This document shows positions 47,801 to 59,855 of a stretch of 64,000 nt of DNA, piece after piece (the first letter of the stretch is position 1; each line of letters opens with the position of its first letter). Position numbers and translations under genes: made by a program. A model generated the notes under the pieces. That model was not told where the DNA came from, did no database searches, and was given only the letters and a program-made list of their open reading frames with translations. Origin of the DNA: Chlamydomonas reinhardtii (Eukaryota; Chlorophyta; Chlorophyceae; Chlamydomonadales; Chlamydomonadaceae); assembly GCF_000002595.2 (NCBI RefSeq), contig NC_057020.1, forward strand, positions 2,955,907-3,019,906. The letters are read 5' to 3'.

Positions 47801-50450
47801 GGAAGAGGCGCCGCCGCCGCCGCCGCTGGCGGAGGCGGACTGGGCCGAGCTTGCGGCGCGCTGCGCGGCGGCGCTGTCGCGAGCGTCCACACATCCCGTG
47901 TCGCGCGCGGTGGTGTCAGCCAGCGGCCGCCTGGCTCGCGGCGTCGCGGTTTCCGGCGTCGAGGTGGTGGCGGGCTCGGGCGTGCGCGGCGTGTGCCGCC
48001 TGCGCGGCAGCGCTGGCGCCCCCGCCGCGGAGGCCGCAGCGGCGGCGGCTCCTGCCGCCGCCGCGGCTTGGGCGGCTGCTGGCCGCTCGTTTGCTGTATC
48101 ATTCGGCTCGGCGGACTTCGCGGTTGCGGCGCTGGGCGGCGAGGGCAGCCTGGCGGCGCGGCGGCTGCGGTGGTTCCTTTCGGGCTCCAGCGGCAGCATG
48201 AGCGTGTGCAGCATCGACTCCAGCGGGGCGCCGGCGCCGGCGGATGCCGCGAAGGCCATCAGCGTGCTGGTCATGGCGCCGGTTGTGTCGCCGCGCGGCG
48301 GCGGTGGAGGTACCGGTGCAGGCGGCGCTGCGGAGGCGGCGGGGGAGGCGCGCGTGGCGGTGTTTAGCTTCGAGGACGTGGTGCGGCCTGGTGTGGCGGA
48401 GGCGGTGGCGGCGCTGCAGGACGGCAGCTGGCGGCGCGGCGGCACGGCGGCGGGCGCGACGCCGGAGGTGGCGGCGGCCAAGCGCGTTGTCATGCTAACA
48501 GGTGAGCGGCGGTTTGCACGGGGCCGAGAGTGGGCTACTGCACCGTGTGTGTTCGACTCATGCTAAATTCAGCACACGCTATAGCTTCATACGGTAGCTG
48601 AACCTGAGCTTACTGCGCAGGCGACAACCCCACTGTGGCGGCGGCTGTGGCGGCGGGTGTCGGCATCAGCCACTTCCGCTCCGCCATGTTGCCAGCCGAC
48701 AAACTGGCGTTCGTGCAGGCGGAGCAGGCGCAGAGTGGCGCGGCGGCGGCGGCGGCCGCGGCCAAGGCGGAGGCGAAGGCGGCAGGTGAGGCGCAGCGGC
48801 GCCGGATTACGATACTTGGGCAACTTCAACCTTGTGCTGTATACGGTACGCCGCACGCCTTGAACCTGCTCGGGCCCAACGAACCGTGCTGTGTGCATCC
48901 AATATCTAGTATATGTCCCCTGCCCATCCTCCCGTGCCCTGCTCCACAGGCCGGAGCCGTGGCAGCCGTAGCGCTGACACAACCGCCAGCACCAAGGCCA
49001 CCACCACTACCGTCGGCACCACCATTGCCGCCAGCGCCAGCGCCCCTAGCGGCTCGGGCGGACACGTGTTGATGATGGGTGACGGCATCAACGACGCGCC
49101 GGCACTGGCGGCGGCGCGCGTGGGCGTGGCGGTGGCGTCCTCGCCTCGCGACCTGGTGGCGGCGGCGAGCGACGTGATCGTGCTCAACGGCCAGGGCGCG
49201 GCAGCGCTGCCGTGGCTGCTGCGCTCCGCACACAGCACCCAGGTGCGCGACTGGCGACCGGCGACTGGCACATTGCGCGCTAGCAGCCTCCTGTGCAGCA
49301 GCAAGGCACTGCGCGAGGGCAACTGCGCGACGGCTCTGCTTCCACTCAAACGCTGCGGCGTGAAGCAGGCGCGGCTGCAGGTCGCCAATGTTTGCTATCT
49401 CGTCACCGCTGCCTGCCTGCCGCTGTCTTCCGTTTGAGCACCCGCACGTTTTCCCGTTTGCCCCCACAGGTGGTGGTACGCCAGAACCTGACGCTGGCGC
49501 TGGTAGCCATGGCCGCGGCCACGCTGCCCACCGTGGCGGGGTTCTTCCCGCTGTGGCTGGCTGTGACGCTTCACGAAGGCTCCACGCTTGCTGTAGCACT
49601 TAACAGCCTGCGGCTGCTACTGCCCACGGATGACGAACAGCAGCAGCAGCAGGCGGCCAGTGAGGCTGGCAACGGCGGCAGCAGGCGTGGCAGCAGTGGC
49701 GGCATGCTCGCTGGCGCTGTGGCGGTGTGGAAGGGGCTGTGTGAGCTCATGTCAGACGCACCGGACGGACACGGCCACAGCCACGGACATAGCCACGGCC
49801 ACGGCTGCTGCGGCGGGCACTCGCACGACCACGGCCACCGCCATGATCACAGCCACTCGCATGCGCACGACCACGACCACGACCACCACCACCACCACGG
49901 CCACGACCACGGTGCGGACAAGGCGATGGGCGTGGATGGCAACGGCAGTGCGGCGCATGTGGAGTGCTGCAGCCAGCACGACCACGACCACGGCCACCAC
50001 CATGATCACAGCAACCAAGAGCTCCACGACCATACGCATGATCATGATCACGGCCACGAGCACGGGCACGACGACCACAAGCCCGAGCACGGGCCGGACG
50101 CGGGCGAGGCCGCAGGCAGAGCCAGCCGCAGCGCCAGCACCGAGCAGGGCTTTGTGCGTGTGGCAGGTCCTCGCGACGTGTCGGCGGGCGCGGCGGTGGC
50201 GCACGGCTGCGGCGGCCTGTCCACGGCGCTGTGCTGCGGTGGCCGCGGGTGGCACGGCGGCATACGGCTAGGACCCCTGTCGGGCGCCGGCTGCTGCGGT
50301 ATGCTTGCTGGTGCCGTTTGCGACGACGGCAGCGGCTGCGGCTTGGGCGGCGCATCGCGCATGCGGCGCCGGCGCGGGCGCGGGCGCCTGCTGGCGGCGG
50401 CGGCGGCGGCGGCGGCTGTGAAGCCGCCGCCCGGTGTCATGGCGCTCTGA
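44805..50450 (+). CDS. HMA1: HMA1-type P1B heavy-metal ATPase with N- and C-terminal His-rich regions
   Basis: Metal-transporting ATPase. HMA1 of plants sits in the chloroplast envelope and moves Cu/Zn/Ca-type ions. Ten exons: 44805-45489, 45692-45930, 46154-46204, 46354-46812, 46994-47230, 47418-48501, 48621-48785, 48950-49242, 49470-50450 (the count includes the large one at 47418); phases agree, giving 1397 residues. The N-terminus is transit-like; a His-rich stretch (HSHNGHEHKHDHHHQHGH, about residues 138-205) replaces the CxxC metal domain. Membrane segments flank the actuator motif SGES (HISGESQP). The transport motif is SPC (about 536-538) as in HMA1. DKTGTITTG (Asp about 579), the nucleotide-site HP (RASTHPVSRAV) and GDGINDAPAL complete the P-type signature. 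After the last membrane pair a second His/Asp-rich tail of about 160 residues follows. Ala/Gly-rich inserts enlarge the nucleotide domain. At about 820 residues, plant HMA1 is much shorter. Confidence 0.93.
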
Positions 50451-51119
50451 GTGGGTTGTGTGGCATGAAGGTGTCGCACGTGATCAGGTTGCCTGCACGC
50501 CACTCACGCGATTGAGTTGCTCGCTGCGGTAAAGCATTAGGGTGGTGCATTGTTGTGACATGAAACGTGTGTGCGGGATGGAGCGAACCGGTCGGAAGGT
50601 GCTAGCCTTTGCGTTTGCCCTTCGTGGCACGAGGTGTTGTTGGCCTGGTGAACCGAAGTACGGCTTCACAAGGCCGGTTGATACATGAAGATCAGAGGAC
50701 AGTGGCTCGTCTGATACGGTCCAATAGCAGCGCTGCAGGCAGATGATAGGAAGACTCGTCACATGTTTTGTTTATCAAGTTCGCGGGGCGAATGTGTACC
50801 ATGAGAGATTGAGAGTATATGGCATTAAGCAGAGAGACATGTGGGCCGAACGTGGGTCCTGATAAAGACGGGAGAAGAGGCACAGTGTGTATGCCGGATC
50901 GCTGTGCAGGTGGTTGGGGGTCGTAGGGTGCAGCACTGGGTGACTGGCGAATGCTTTGTGCACAGAAATTGGTGGTCAGGGGAGTGGCCCATGAACCCGG
51001 GAAGGGACCGCCTGTCATACTCGCTCACTCAGTGACGCTTTGGGCTTTGCAGCACCCTCGCCACCGGATAGGCGCTGCGGGGCATTATCCCCAAATGGCG
51101 GGCCACTCGCGGCCCTCGC

Positions 51120-51124
51120 TGTAA
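51120..51124 (+). terminator. Candidate HMA1 poly(A) signal TGTAA
   Basis: First plus-strand TGTAA after the HMA1 stop codon, about 670 bases downstream. Confidence 0.5.
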
Positions 51125-51689
51125 GCGCCGTGTCCTCACTCTCGCCATGTGTTTCCGGATAGCTGCCGCTCTTGCAGTTCTGGCGGCGGGGCTGGCACTG
51201 GCAGCTGCGGCGGCGGCGCAGGGGCGCAGGCCACGGCGGCGGCGCAGGGTCTGGCGACTGCGGCGGCGGCGGCGACACAGGGCCTGGCGGCGGCGCAGGG
51301 CCTGGGCCCAGCAGTGGCGGCGTGCATGTGCGTAGCAGAGGGGACAGGCAAGGCCATGTGGAGGAGAGCGCAGCGCAGCCCTAGAAGCGGTACCGGCGCG
51401 CAGGTTGAGACCTGCCGGTGTCTGGTTTGCGGTCTTTGCTGGCGAGCATAGCGTGGCACGGTGTTTGGTACTTTGGTGTGTTGCCTGCTGGTGCTTGTGC
51501 TTGACAGCGGGACGCGGCTGACGCATGGCGGCCGGTGCCTGTACGAACCGACCGTTACTACGTCCGGGAGATGAGGTAGTTTCGAAACCTTCGGCCTCAG
51601 GCATTGTTCCAGGTTGGCTTGGCGGCATAGCCCACTTTCACCTTGAGAGGAAGAGCCAACCTTTCATGTGGCAAGCAGGCCATAACTTG

Positions 51690-52780
51690 ACTAGTAGTAG
51701 TAGTAGTCCTATAACTACAAGCCTCTAGGGCTCAGCCCCTAGCCTTACGAGCCTCGGCTCGTGAGGGAGCGCACAACATTTTCGTTGGCGGCTTTGGCTT
51801 TCGTTACTAACTTTTTGTAGCCTTTTGCGGGCTCTGTGAGGCTTTACGACTTGGTTCCGACTTGGTTTGGATGGCTTCGGCCTTGGGTGGGTGCGTCGCG
51901 CCCTTTCGGCATTGCGCGTTCTGTGGCGGCTGGCCGCGTCTGGGTGGCCGGCCGCGCTCGTTCTGCTCTGTGGTCGCTTTTTGGTTTCGTGTGTGCAGGT
52001 TACGGGTGGCCCTGGTGGTCGCTCGTGGCCCGGCGCAAGCTTCGATGTTCCGTGGTGCTCCTCGGCGCCTCTCCTCGTGCCGCCTGGCCCGCCGTCGTCT
52101 CCACCGGCGGCCTTGCTGGCTCAGCAGATAGTTAGGTTGCGGGTGCCGTTCGTAGCATGGCGGTTCAGGGACCGTTAGGCAGCAGATGACGCTGGTCGGG
52201 TAGTCCCGGGTGTCGGGTTGTGAGTGCCTGGGCGGCTGTTGCCCGGGCGCCCGGGCGGCTGGTGCGCCTGTTCGCCTCCGGGCGCGCGCGTGCCTGTTTG
52301 TCGGGTCGGTCTAGTTCGCTGGTGGGGCGGGTGGAGGGCGGTGTGCCCGTGGCGAGGTGTTGTGGTGTACTGGTGGTTTGGTCAGTTTCCGGCTCGGTTT
52401 CCCTTTGTGGTGCCTCGGCACCGACGTTTCAGGACATGGGCCTCCGGGCCAAGGCATTGCGCGTCTGTGACGCCGTCGAGAAAATGTGTGGTGCTTGCGT
52501 TTGATGGGGATGTCGGCAGACCTCTGGCCTGTCGCGCCTTGTTGTGCGTTGGTGCTGCCGCCAAAAGACCTAAACGAGATGAGGGGTGTTACGTGGCGGT
52601 GGGGCTTTGGCGGGCTTCGGCTTGGCTTCGACTCATGTGCGTAACACTATGAAGGTCGGCAGCCAACCAGGGGGCGGGTGTTGTTTCTCTGGGTCGCAGA
52701 TGGCCCTTCGCGGCGTGGGTACGGCGTGCCCCCGCTTGTCGGGTTGTCCCTTCAATTGTAATCCGCATCCATAACATATA
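51690..52780 (+). mobile_element. Probable 3' end of a non-LTR retrotransposon (LINE) or related element
   Basis: The segment begins with a TAG-trinucleotide run and two short hairpins (CTCTAGGGCTCAGCCCCTAG; GAGCCTCGGCTCGTGAG). It is T/G-rich unlike its flanks and lacks long open frames. It ends with TTCAATTGTAATCCGCATCC followed by ATAACATATAC. An ending on a short CATAA-like tail is how Chlamydomonas L1-type LINEs finish, as far as I recall. If so it is a 5'-truncated copy without coding capacity. Family and both borders are inferred; no target-site duplication was identified. Confidence 0.35.
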
Positions 52781-53622
52781 CGACGCGACATTCACACAGA
52801 TTATACACAGCTGCACCAGTCACAGGTTGTTGTTGTTGCACACGGGGCTCTCCTCCATATGCGCGCCCGCAACTCGAGTCCTTGTGCAGGATCGTGGCGC
52901 CATCTACTCTCCTGCCTAATCATACTGGCATCATCAGGACCCCACCAGGCCTGAGACCCCTTCTCTAACGGCTCCACACGAATGCCGATGCCTCCGTGTT
53001 GGGCACCCCGTCACTGTCGCAGCGTTCGCCTCCCAGCAATCAATGTGTCGGGATTCCGCCCCTAGAATAGGAACGCCTACGATCCTCAATCCGGCGCGGC
53101 TAACACACATTAGGAGATGTCAGCGCATAGCCGTAACCGCGTATCTACCCGCCACTACCTCGCAACACCTCACACTCACGGAGGTGCAAAGTGTCTGACC
53201 TATGACGCGCAAAAATCTCTCATGCACAAAATTAGCGGCAGACGTGGCATCAGCGCTGCCTGGGTCCTGCAGTCCCAGCGTTGTTGGCGATGCGAGCGCC
53301 TGTATAGTACCACACAGGTACATACCTATCCCCCAGAGGGTCCAAGCCAAATAGGTAGATGGACACGTGTCAAACGCTACGCTGCGCGCGGGACAGTGCG
53401 TGGGCCATTGCTGAAGGGGTGCGCGTCACCTATCAGGACAGGGCCGCTAGCGCGCGCCAGCCACTTCACACCTTCAGTGCGGCCCTTTCCACACGAAGAA
53501 AACATCCTTGTAACACAATACCATTCACTCCTCTCACGCAGCCTCACTCCACACAAATGCACCCACACCACTTCAACACACCGCCTCTCTTACAGCTCTT
53601 GTGCTGCGCTGTGCCGGCGGGA

Positions 53623-56600
53623 TCAGAGGCCGTTGCGGCCTGGGCTGTTGCCGCCGGGTTTCCGCCCAGCTCCCGCGCCAGCACCCACGGTGATGTCGCC
53701 GGTGCCGTTGGTGGTGGCGGCGGGTGAGATCTTCTTTTCAAAGAACTTCTTGGTCTGGTTGAGCAGCTGCTGCTGCCGCGCCGCCGCCTGCTTGAGCTTG
53801 GTGTTCTCCTCCTGCGCGCAGCAACACAGGGTCACAAGCGGACCACAGGTCAGGAACCAGCCAGCCAGGTTTCCACCGCACTGCTGACCGCTCTCGCGCA
53901 GTCCGTCGAATACCCCCTCTGCCACGCCTGCAGCCCACCCGTCCGCCCGCACTCCACGGGCCGCCATGCCAGCAGCCCCTCCCCCAGCCGTCCGCACCTG
54001 CAGCGCCTTGAGCTGGTTGACCAGGTTGTCCACCTGCCGGCTGCCGCCGCGGTTGACGCTGTTGCTGCGCAGGTCGGTGATGAGCGCGTCCCGCGAGCGC
54101 AGCTCCCGCTCCAGGAAGGCCACACGCGTCCTGCAGCGCCGCCACACAACACACGACTCAGTCAGCACAACCACCATCACCCACACCTGGCAACTCAGTC
54201 ACACAAAGCGCACTGGTCCGCGCCTGGCCTACCTCCCCCCCGGCGCACCACACCCGCAATCCACACCCGCACCCAGGCCTCTGTCGCTAGCACGCAGCGG
54301 CACTCACTGCAGCGCCTCCGCCTCCGCCTTGGCTGCTAGCGCGCCGTTCTTAGAGGCGTTAAGGTCCTCCAGCAGCCGCAGGTTGGCGGTCTCAAGCTCC
54401 CGCACACTGCCCGGCACGCCGGGGCCGCCGGGGCCGCCCACGCTGCCACGTGCGCTGTTGAAGGCCGCCGTGAGCGTGCCCGACAGCGAGCCCGCGGTGC
54501 CCACCTCGTCGCCAGGGCCCAGCCGCCGCCCCAGCGCCGCCGCGCGCAGCTGCTCCTGCAACGCCGTCACCTCCTTCTCCAGCTGCGCCGAGCGCTGCCG
54601 CTCCGACTCCCACAGCTCCGTCTGCACGTCCAGCTCCTGTGGGAGGGAAGTGGGCGGAAACAGCAAAAGCAGCACGCAGGGCGGCAAGATCAGGCCCAGA
54701 AGGGTTGATGTGTGTGTATGTGTGTGTGTGTGTATGTGCAGCACGGTTTGAAAACGGACAACTGGCGTGTACGTGCTCGCCAGATGCATTGGCCAGGCAG
54801 CAGCTGACTCCGGCGGCCACTTACATTGCGCGCCTGCAGTATTGCCGTGTTGACGTCCGCCGTCATCGATACGCCTCCTTGCTCTGCGCGGGAGGATGCC
54901 GACAATGGGCTGTATGAGTGCGGTGCTACGCCCCGCGACTAGCCCTGCCTGCACCCTCTGCGCCCAACCAGCTTCCCCCCCACAACGCGCACAACATCAA
55001 CATCCCAAGCACACCATCGCTATAATCATGCCCCCACGCGCCCCAGCCAGCCAGCCAGCCAGCCGCATCCGCGCCGCCGCCCTCACCCGACGTCATGATG
55101 GCGAGGCTCTCCGCCTTGTTGAGCAGCTCCAGGGTGGCCTGCGCCTCCGTGGCCAGCTCCAGCTGCAGCTGCCGCAAGCTCTCAAACTCGGCGCGGCTGG
55201 CGGCGTCGCGGTCCTGGCGCACTGCCGTCAGCTCGTTGTTCAGGTGCCCGATCTGCAGCAGCGCGCGTGCGGCGGCAAAAGGGATGTTTCCGTCACAGCC
55301 CAGGGGCACCGGGTAGCGGCAGGTGTGCGTTGCGTTCTGAATCGTCCGATCACGCACCCGCTGCCAGTAAGGTAACCCGGAAATATCCCCTTGTGTGCGG
55401 TAGCGCTTGTACTGCGCGGTAGCGTGTCGACAGCGGCAGACAGCTCGGCCAGGGCCAGCTGCCACCACGTGCAGCACGCAGCCTCGCCTCAGGGAGCAAG
55501 CCCATCCCCGCTCGTCCGAGTGGCTAAGGAGCCCGCTCGCCCGTACCTGTGTCCGCATGGTCAGCACCTCCGCCGTGGAGTTCTCCACCTGCCGCTTGGC
55601 GTTCCGCATCTCCGCCTCCGCCGCCTCCGCAGCTCGCCGCGCCAGCACCAGCGCCGCCTCCTTGCCGGCTAGCTGCTCCGTAGCGTCCTCAAGCTCCTCA
55701 CGCAATCGGCTCAGCTCCTGCGCAACCCAAGCAAACGCACAATGTAAGGGCCCTGGCCTGCCGCGCCAATGCCACACATTTTATCTCTCCTCCACTGGCT
55801 CCTTCCTCTGCGCCAGCCCCAACAGCGCAAGCATCACAGCACCTAACACGCTGGCACGGTGACGCCCAACACACGTCAGCAGCGCTCCGCCGCTTCCCGC
55901 GCTCATGCTCTACCCCATGCCCTTCGCGCTCACCGCCGCCTGCGTCCGCGCCGCCGCCGACTCGCCCTTGGCCGCCGCCAGCTCTCCGCGCAGCTCCGCC
56001 AGCTCGCCGTCGGAGCGGCGCAGCGCGTCCTGCAGCTTGCGGATGCTGCTGTCGCTCCCGGAAAGGAATGCAATCTGCGCAGCGGGCACAATAACACGGA
56101 CACGCGTTCGCGGTTCAATGGTCATAACCTGCCGCCTACACCGCCCCTGAATTCCGCTCCCCGGCCCTCACGAGTGAGGAGTTTTCGCCCGCAAGCCCGA
56201 CCCCCCAACTCGCGTCCAGCCGGCATGCACACCTGCTCGTTCAGCATCGACACCTGCTCCCGCAGCGCCTCCACGTCCTTAGTCTGTTTGATGACCGCCG
56301 CCTGCTCCGCCGCCAGCCGCTCACTCAGCGTCTGCGCCGCCATGCGCTGGCTCGCCTCCGCCGCCTGCGCCTCCGACAGCGCGGACGCCGTCTCCGAGAG
56401 CGTCTGCGCCACCACACACATACGCAAGCGACAACTCCGAAGCGTCAGTCCATGGCCGCTGCAGCCGAGCGAGGTTCCGCCCTTGCGCACTCCACACATG
56501 GTGAGTTGGGCCCTTCCTCCTAACCCCCGTTTCCCTCACACCGCCGCCTCCCCGTCGCACCTCGGTGTTCGCGCTGAGCTGGTCCTGCAGCCCCGCCACC

Positions 56601-59600
56601 TGCTCCTGTGCCTCCGCCAGCTTGCGTGCCGCCTCCTCGGCGCGCGCCTCTGCCTCCGCCAGAGCCTCGCCGCGCGCCCGCAGCGTGGCCTCCAGCGTCT
56701 CAAAGCGCTCCGCCATCTCCGTGCTGGAAGCCTGGAGGTCCGTCAGCGCGGTCTGCGCGGCGGGATGGCCACGGCGGCATGACGCCACAATGCCAGTGAC
56801 GCCACACCCAGCCTTGTGCCGCAAACGCCACCCAAGCGGTTCGCCATTTCCCACCATCCGCGCTTGCAAACAGCAACCCAACCCCTCAGCATAGCCGCGA
56901 TCTTGTACCCGCCACACTACTCCGTCAGCCCGTTGTGTCCATGCAGCCAGGCTCGTACCCCCATCCCATCCCCAACCCCGCGCCAAACGCACCTTGAGCC
57001 CGCTCATGACGTCCTCCGCCGCCTCCACCTGCGCCTGCAGCTCCGCCTCACGCTCGTCCGCTCCCTCCAGCCGCGCGGCCACCGCCTCCAGCTCCGCCTC
57101 CTTTGCGCTGAAGGCCTCTGCCAGGATTGCCAGGTCCAGTTTGAGCTGCTGCGCCGTCTCCACCTCCACGCGCAGGTCGTTCAGGCTGACGTCCAGCTCG
57201 CCAATGGCCATGTCCTGTCGGGTTGATGGTGACTAGGAGGTGAGGGCAACATTCCCCTTCGCATGCGTATCCACTGAGGCCATGAGCACGGCTGCCTGTG
57301 CATCATCGCCCTACCGCTTGGCGTGCCAGCGTGCTCCGTCCGCCAGAAACAAAGAGTCCACAAAGTGAGCACCGCCCAGCAAGCTGTTAAGCATCCGCCC
57401 TTGCATCCGCTGCCTGACACCCTAACCTAAGCCCGCCCCGCAGATTGCGCCATGAGACTGCTCCTCTGTTGTTCGCATCGCTCCGACTTGCAATGGACGG
57501 CTACCGCCCAGCCCGCCCACACCTGCAGCTGGCGGCGGTCCTCCATGTCCCGCATGCTACTCCGCAGAATCTCCACCTCCTGCGCCAGGGAGTCGCGCTC
57601 CTGCACCAGCGAGCTGCGGTCGCCCGACGCGCCGTCAAGCTGTGTATAGGGTCGCGCAAAGCGTGAGCGTTAGTCAGTCACATAAACTGCCATGCTGGGC
57701 CCCGATCTAAGCGCCCCAAGACCTTCGCATCTACTTGCCCGGACCGCCATCATCAGTCACCATCGGCCCCAACCCTTCCAGCCCGCCCACCTGCCGCCGC
57801 AGCGCCACCAGGGCCTGCTCCTTGTCATTCGCCTCCGCCTTCAGCCGCACCGTCAGCGACGACACCAGCTGCTGCAGCTCCTGCTCCGTGCGCAGCCGCG
57901 CCTCCAGCTCCTTGCCGCTGGCGTCCAGCTTGGCCTGCAGGTCGGCCAGGTGCAACTCCTGCTCCTTGCACTGGCTGGTCAGGAACTCCACAGCGCTCTG
58001 CGCCGCCTGCAGCTGCGCCTCGCGCTCCTCCAGCGTGCCCTGCAGCTGCTCCAGCTCCGTCTGCGCGGGGCGGGGCAAGGCGCGCCCACGAGTTGATGGG
58101 TGCCAAGCTGGAAACCGAGCACGGGCGGTATGTTGAGCCTGTCCTATGCTAGCCGCACTAGCATCCGGCAACATGACGCAGACATGCGCACCTGCGCCTG
58201 CTTCAGCTCATCCCGTAGATGTTCAGCGCCCGCATCCGCCTTTGTGGGCGTGGCCGTAGCCGGGTTTGGCGTGGGCACCACAGGCTGGGCAAAGCCCTTA
58301 GCTGCCCCCTTGGCCGCTGGCACGCCCTGCTTGCGGCCCTTCTTCCCGCCCTTGCTCATGGTTTTCCGCATGTTTTCCACGTCCGCCTCAATGGCCGCCA
58401 GCTCCTCCACTTTCTTTCCCAGCGCCTCCTGCGCTTCCTGCAGGTCCAGCGGACAAGAGAGGGCGATGTCAGCCTCAATACCCGCGCACAAAGCCCAGGT
58501 AGAAGGTTGACGACCAGCGGGCGGCCGTTGTAGTGAGGCGGGTCACCGCATTGCCGTTTCCACAGCCACTCGAATTAACGACAACATGGCGGTCCTCCTA
58601 TGCTGGCCACACGTTTTCGCACCTGGGCATCCTTGCGTGCCACCGCCGCTGCGCCCTGCGCCGCCGCTAGCTCCTCCCGTGCCTCCTCCAGGTCCTGCAC
58701 CAGCTGCTCACGCGTGGCGCCCTCCGCCACCACCTTGGCCGTCAGCTCCGCCACCTGCTTCTCCAGCGAATCCAGCTCCGCCAGCCTCGCCAGCTGCGGC
58801 TGTGCCTCTTCTAGCTTCGCCTCAGCATCGCGCAGCCTCTCCACCTGCTGCTGCAGGCTGGCGATGTCGGGCATGGCCCCTAGCTTGGCGGTGGCCTCCT
58901 CCAGCTCCTTCGAGGTGGCCTCCAGCTGCTCCTTCACAGCCTCCAGCTGCTTATTCAGTGCCTCCCGCTCCGCGTCCTGAGGGCATGCGATTAAAGATGA
59001 CATTGATCGGAAGATCGTGCGTATGGCGCGCAAGGACACACACTTGACAACCGGACCACGGCCGCACTACTGGGGCCAGAGCTGACACGACTCTGTGGGA
59101 TATTCGAGTGGTCTGCAGCCTCGTTGAGTTCAGCTCGCATTAGGTTTTTCAGGGATCCATGTGAGTTCTGAGGCTTCTGACGTGGCGTCTATCAGCGGGG
59201 TGCCCCGCGGTCAGCGCATCGGCGCTGGTGGGTTTGGACGGCGCGCAACACCCGAGCTGCTTGACCGGGGTGACCCGACCCGAGCATGCGGCTTTTCACG
59301 CAGCTTGCCATCCGTCCTACCTGCTTTTCCTTGTCGCTGCGAATGAGGAGTTCCAGCTCGCCGATTAACTCGTCTTGCTCCTTCATCTGCACGGTCAGCT
59401 CGTCGACAATTGCCACCTGCTCGGTAAGAATCTCCACCTTCGCCAGCGCATCACGCAAGTTTTTCTTTGTCGCGGCCAGCTCCTGCGCGTGTGTACACAG
59501 CCACCAGGTTGTTTGTCAGAAGCGCCACGTTACCTGGCCGCCCAAATGGATATTGAGTTAACAACGCCATAATAAGCGCATAACAGAGTGTTGCCGCATG

Positions 59601-59855
59601 AGCGGCATCTGGAGTGGCCAGCCCGGGCAACGGAATTGCATGTTCTTTTGCTTACCAGCGCGTCCGGGTTCGCGCTTCCCGACGAGAACATCTGAAAGCA
59701 TGGCAAGCAGCAAGTTAAAGGAACGCAGCACCCCGGTCAGCACAATACAGACGAGCTGCGGACGCAGACTCAACACCCCTATTATCCTTTCTGTGCGCGC
59801 GCGTTCATACCTGGTTCTCCTTGGCTCCGGCTCCAGCTGCATAAGCGACAGACAT
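53623..59855 (-). CDS. Uncharacterised 1000-residue coiled-coil protein
   Basis: Function unknown. Seventeen exons (minus): 59855-59811, 59691-59656, 59482-59321, 58976-58623, 58437-58192, 58060-57791, 57639-57523, 57214-56993, 56752-56561, 56403-56233, 56074-55934, 55717-55547, 55252-55087, 54883-54825, 54636-54308, 54130-53998, 53811-53623. All phases agree (most introns are phase 0), giving exactly 1000 residues. A short head (MSVAYAAGAGAKENQMF) is followed by almost continuous heptad-type coiled coil rich in Glu, Ala, Leu, Gln and Lys (for example QLEAVKEQLEATSKELEEAT and ERFETLEATLRARGEALAEA). One basic, Pro-containing break (MSKGGKKGRKQGVPAAKGAAK) lies in exon 5 and a Gly/Pro break in exon 15. 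The C-terminus ends with a conserved-looking coil (VAFLERELRSRDALITDLRS) and a Gly-rich tail. No motor, ATPase or membrane segment is seen. A structural role (cytoskeleton, basal body, golgin-like tether) is possible but unproven. Confidence 0.9.

Larger units (their letters stand above)
50451..53622. other. Convergent region between HMA1 and the coiled-coil gene, with a probable LINE fragment
   Basis: About 3.2 kb with no supported gene. The HMA1 3' UTR probably ends after TGTAA at 51120. From about 51690 to 52780 the base composition changes (T-richer, with GGCTTTGGCTTTCG-like runs), consistent with an inserted element. A G/C-rich imperfect repeat lies at about 51190-51320. Confidence 0.45.

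Noticed and set aside
51136-51459. Overlapping frames on both strands in a G/C-rich imperfect repeat
   Set aside because: Ala/Gln/Gly or Arg/Pro repeats caused by GGC-type tandem sequence; no start context or splice partner.
53590-53594. TGTAA on the minus strand 29 bases after the coiled-coil stop codon
   Set aside because: Would give an unusually short 3' UTR for Chlamydomonas; no better motif was found, so the real signal was left unassigned.
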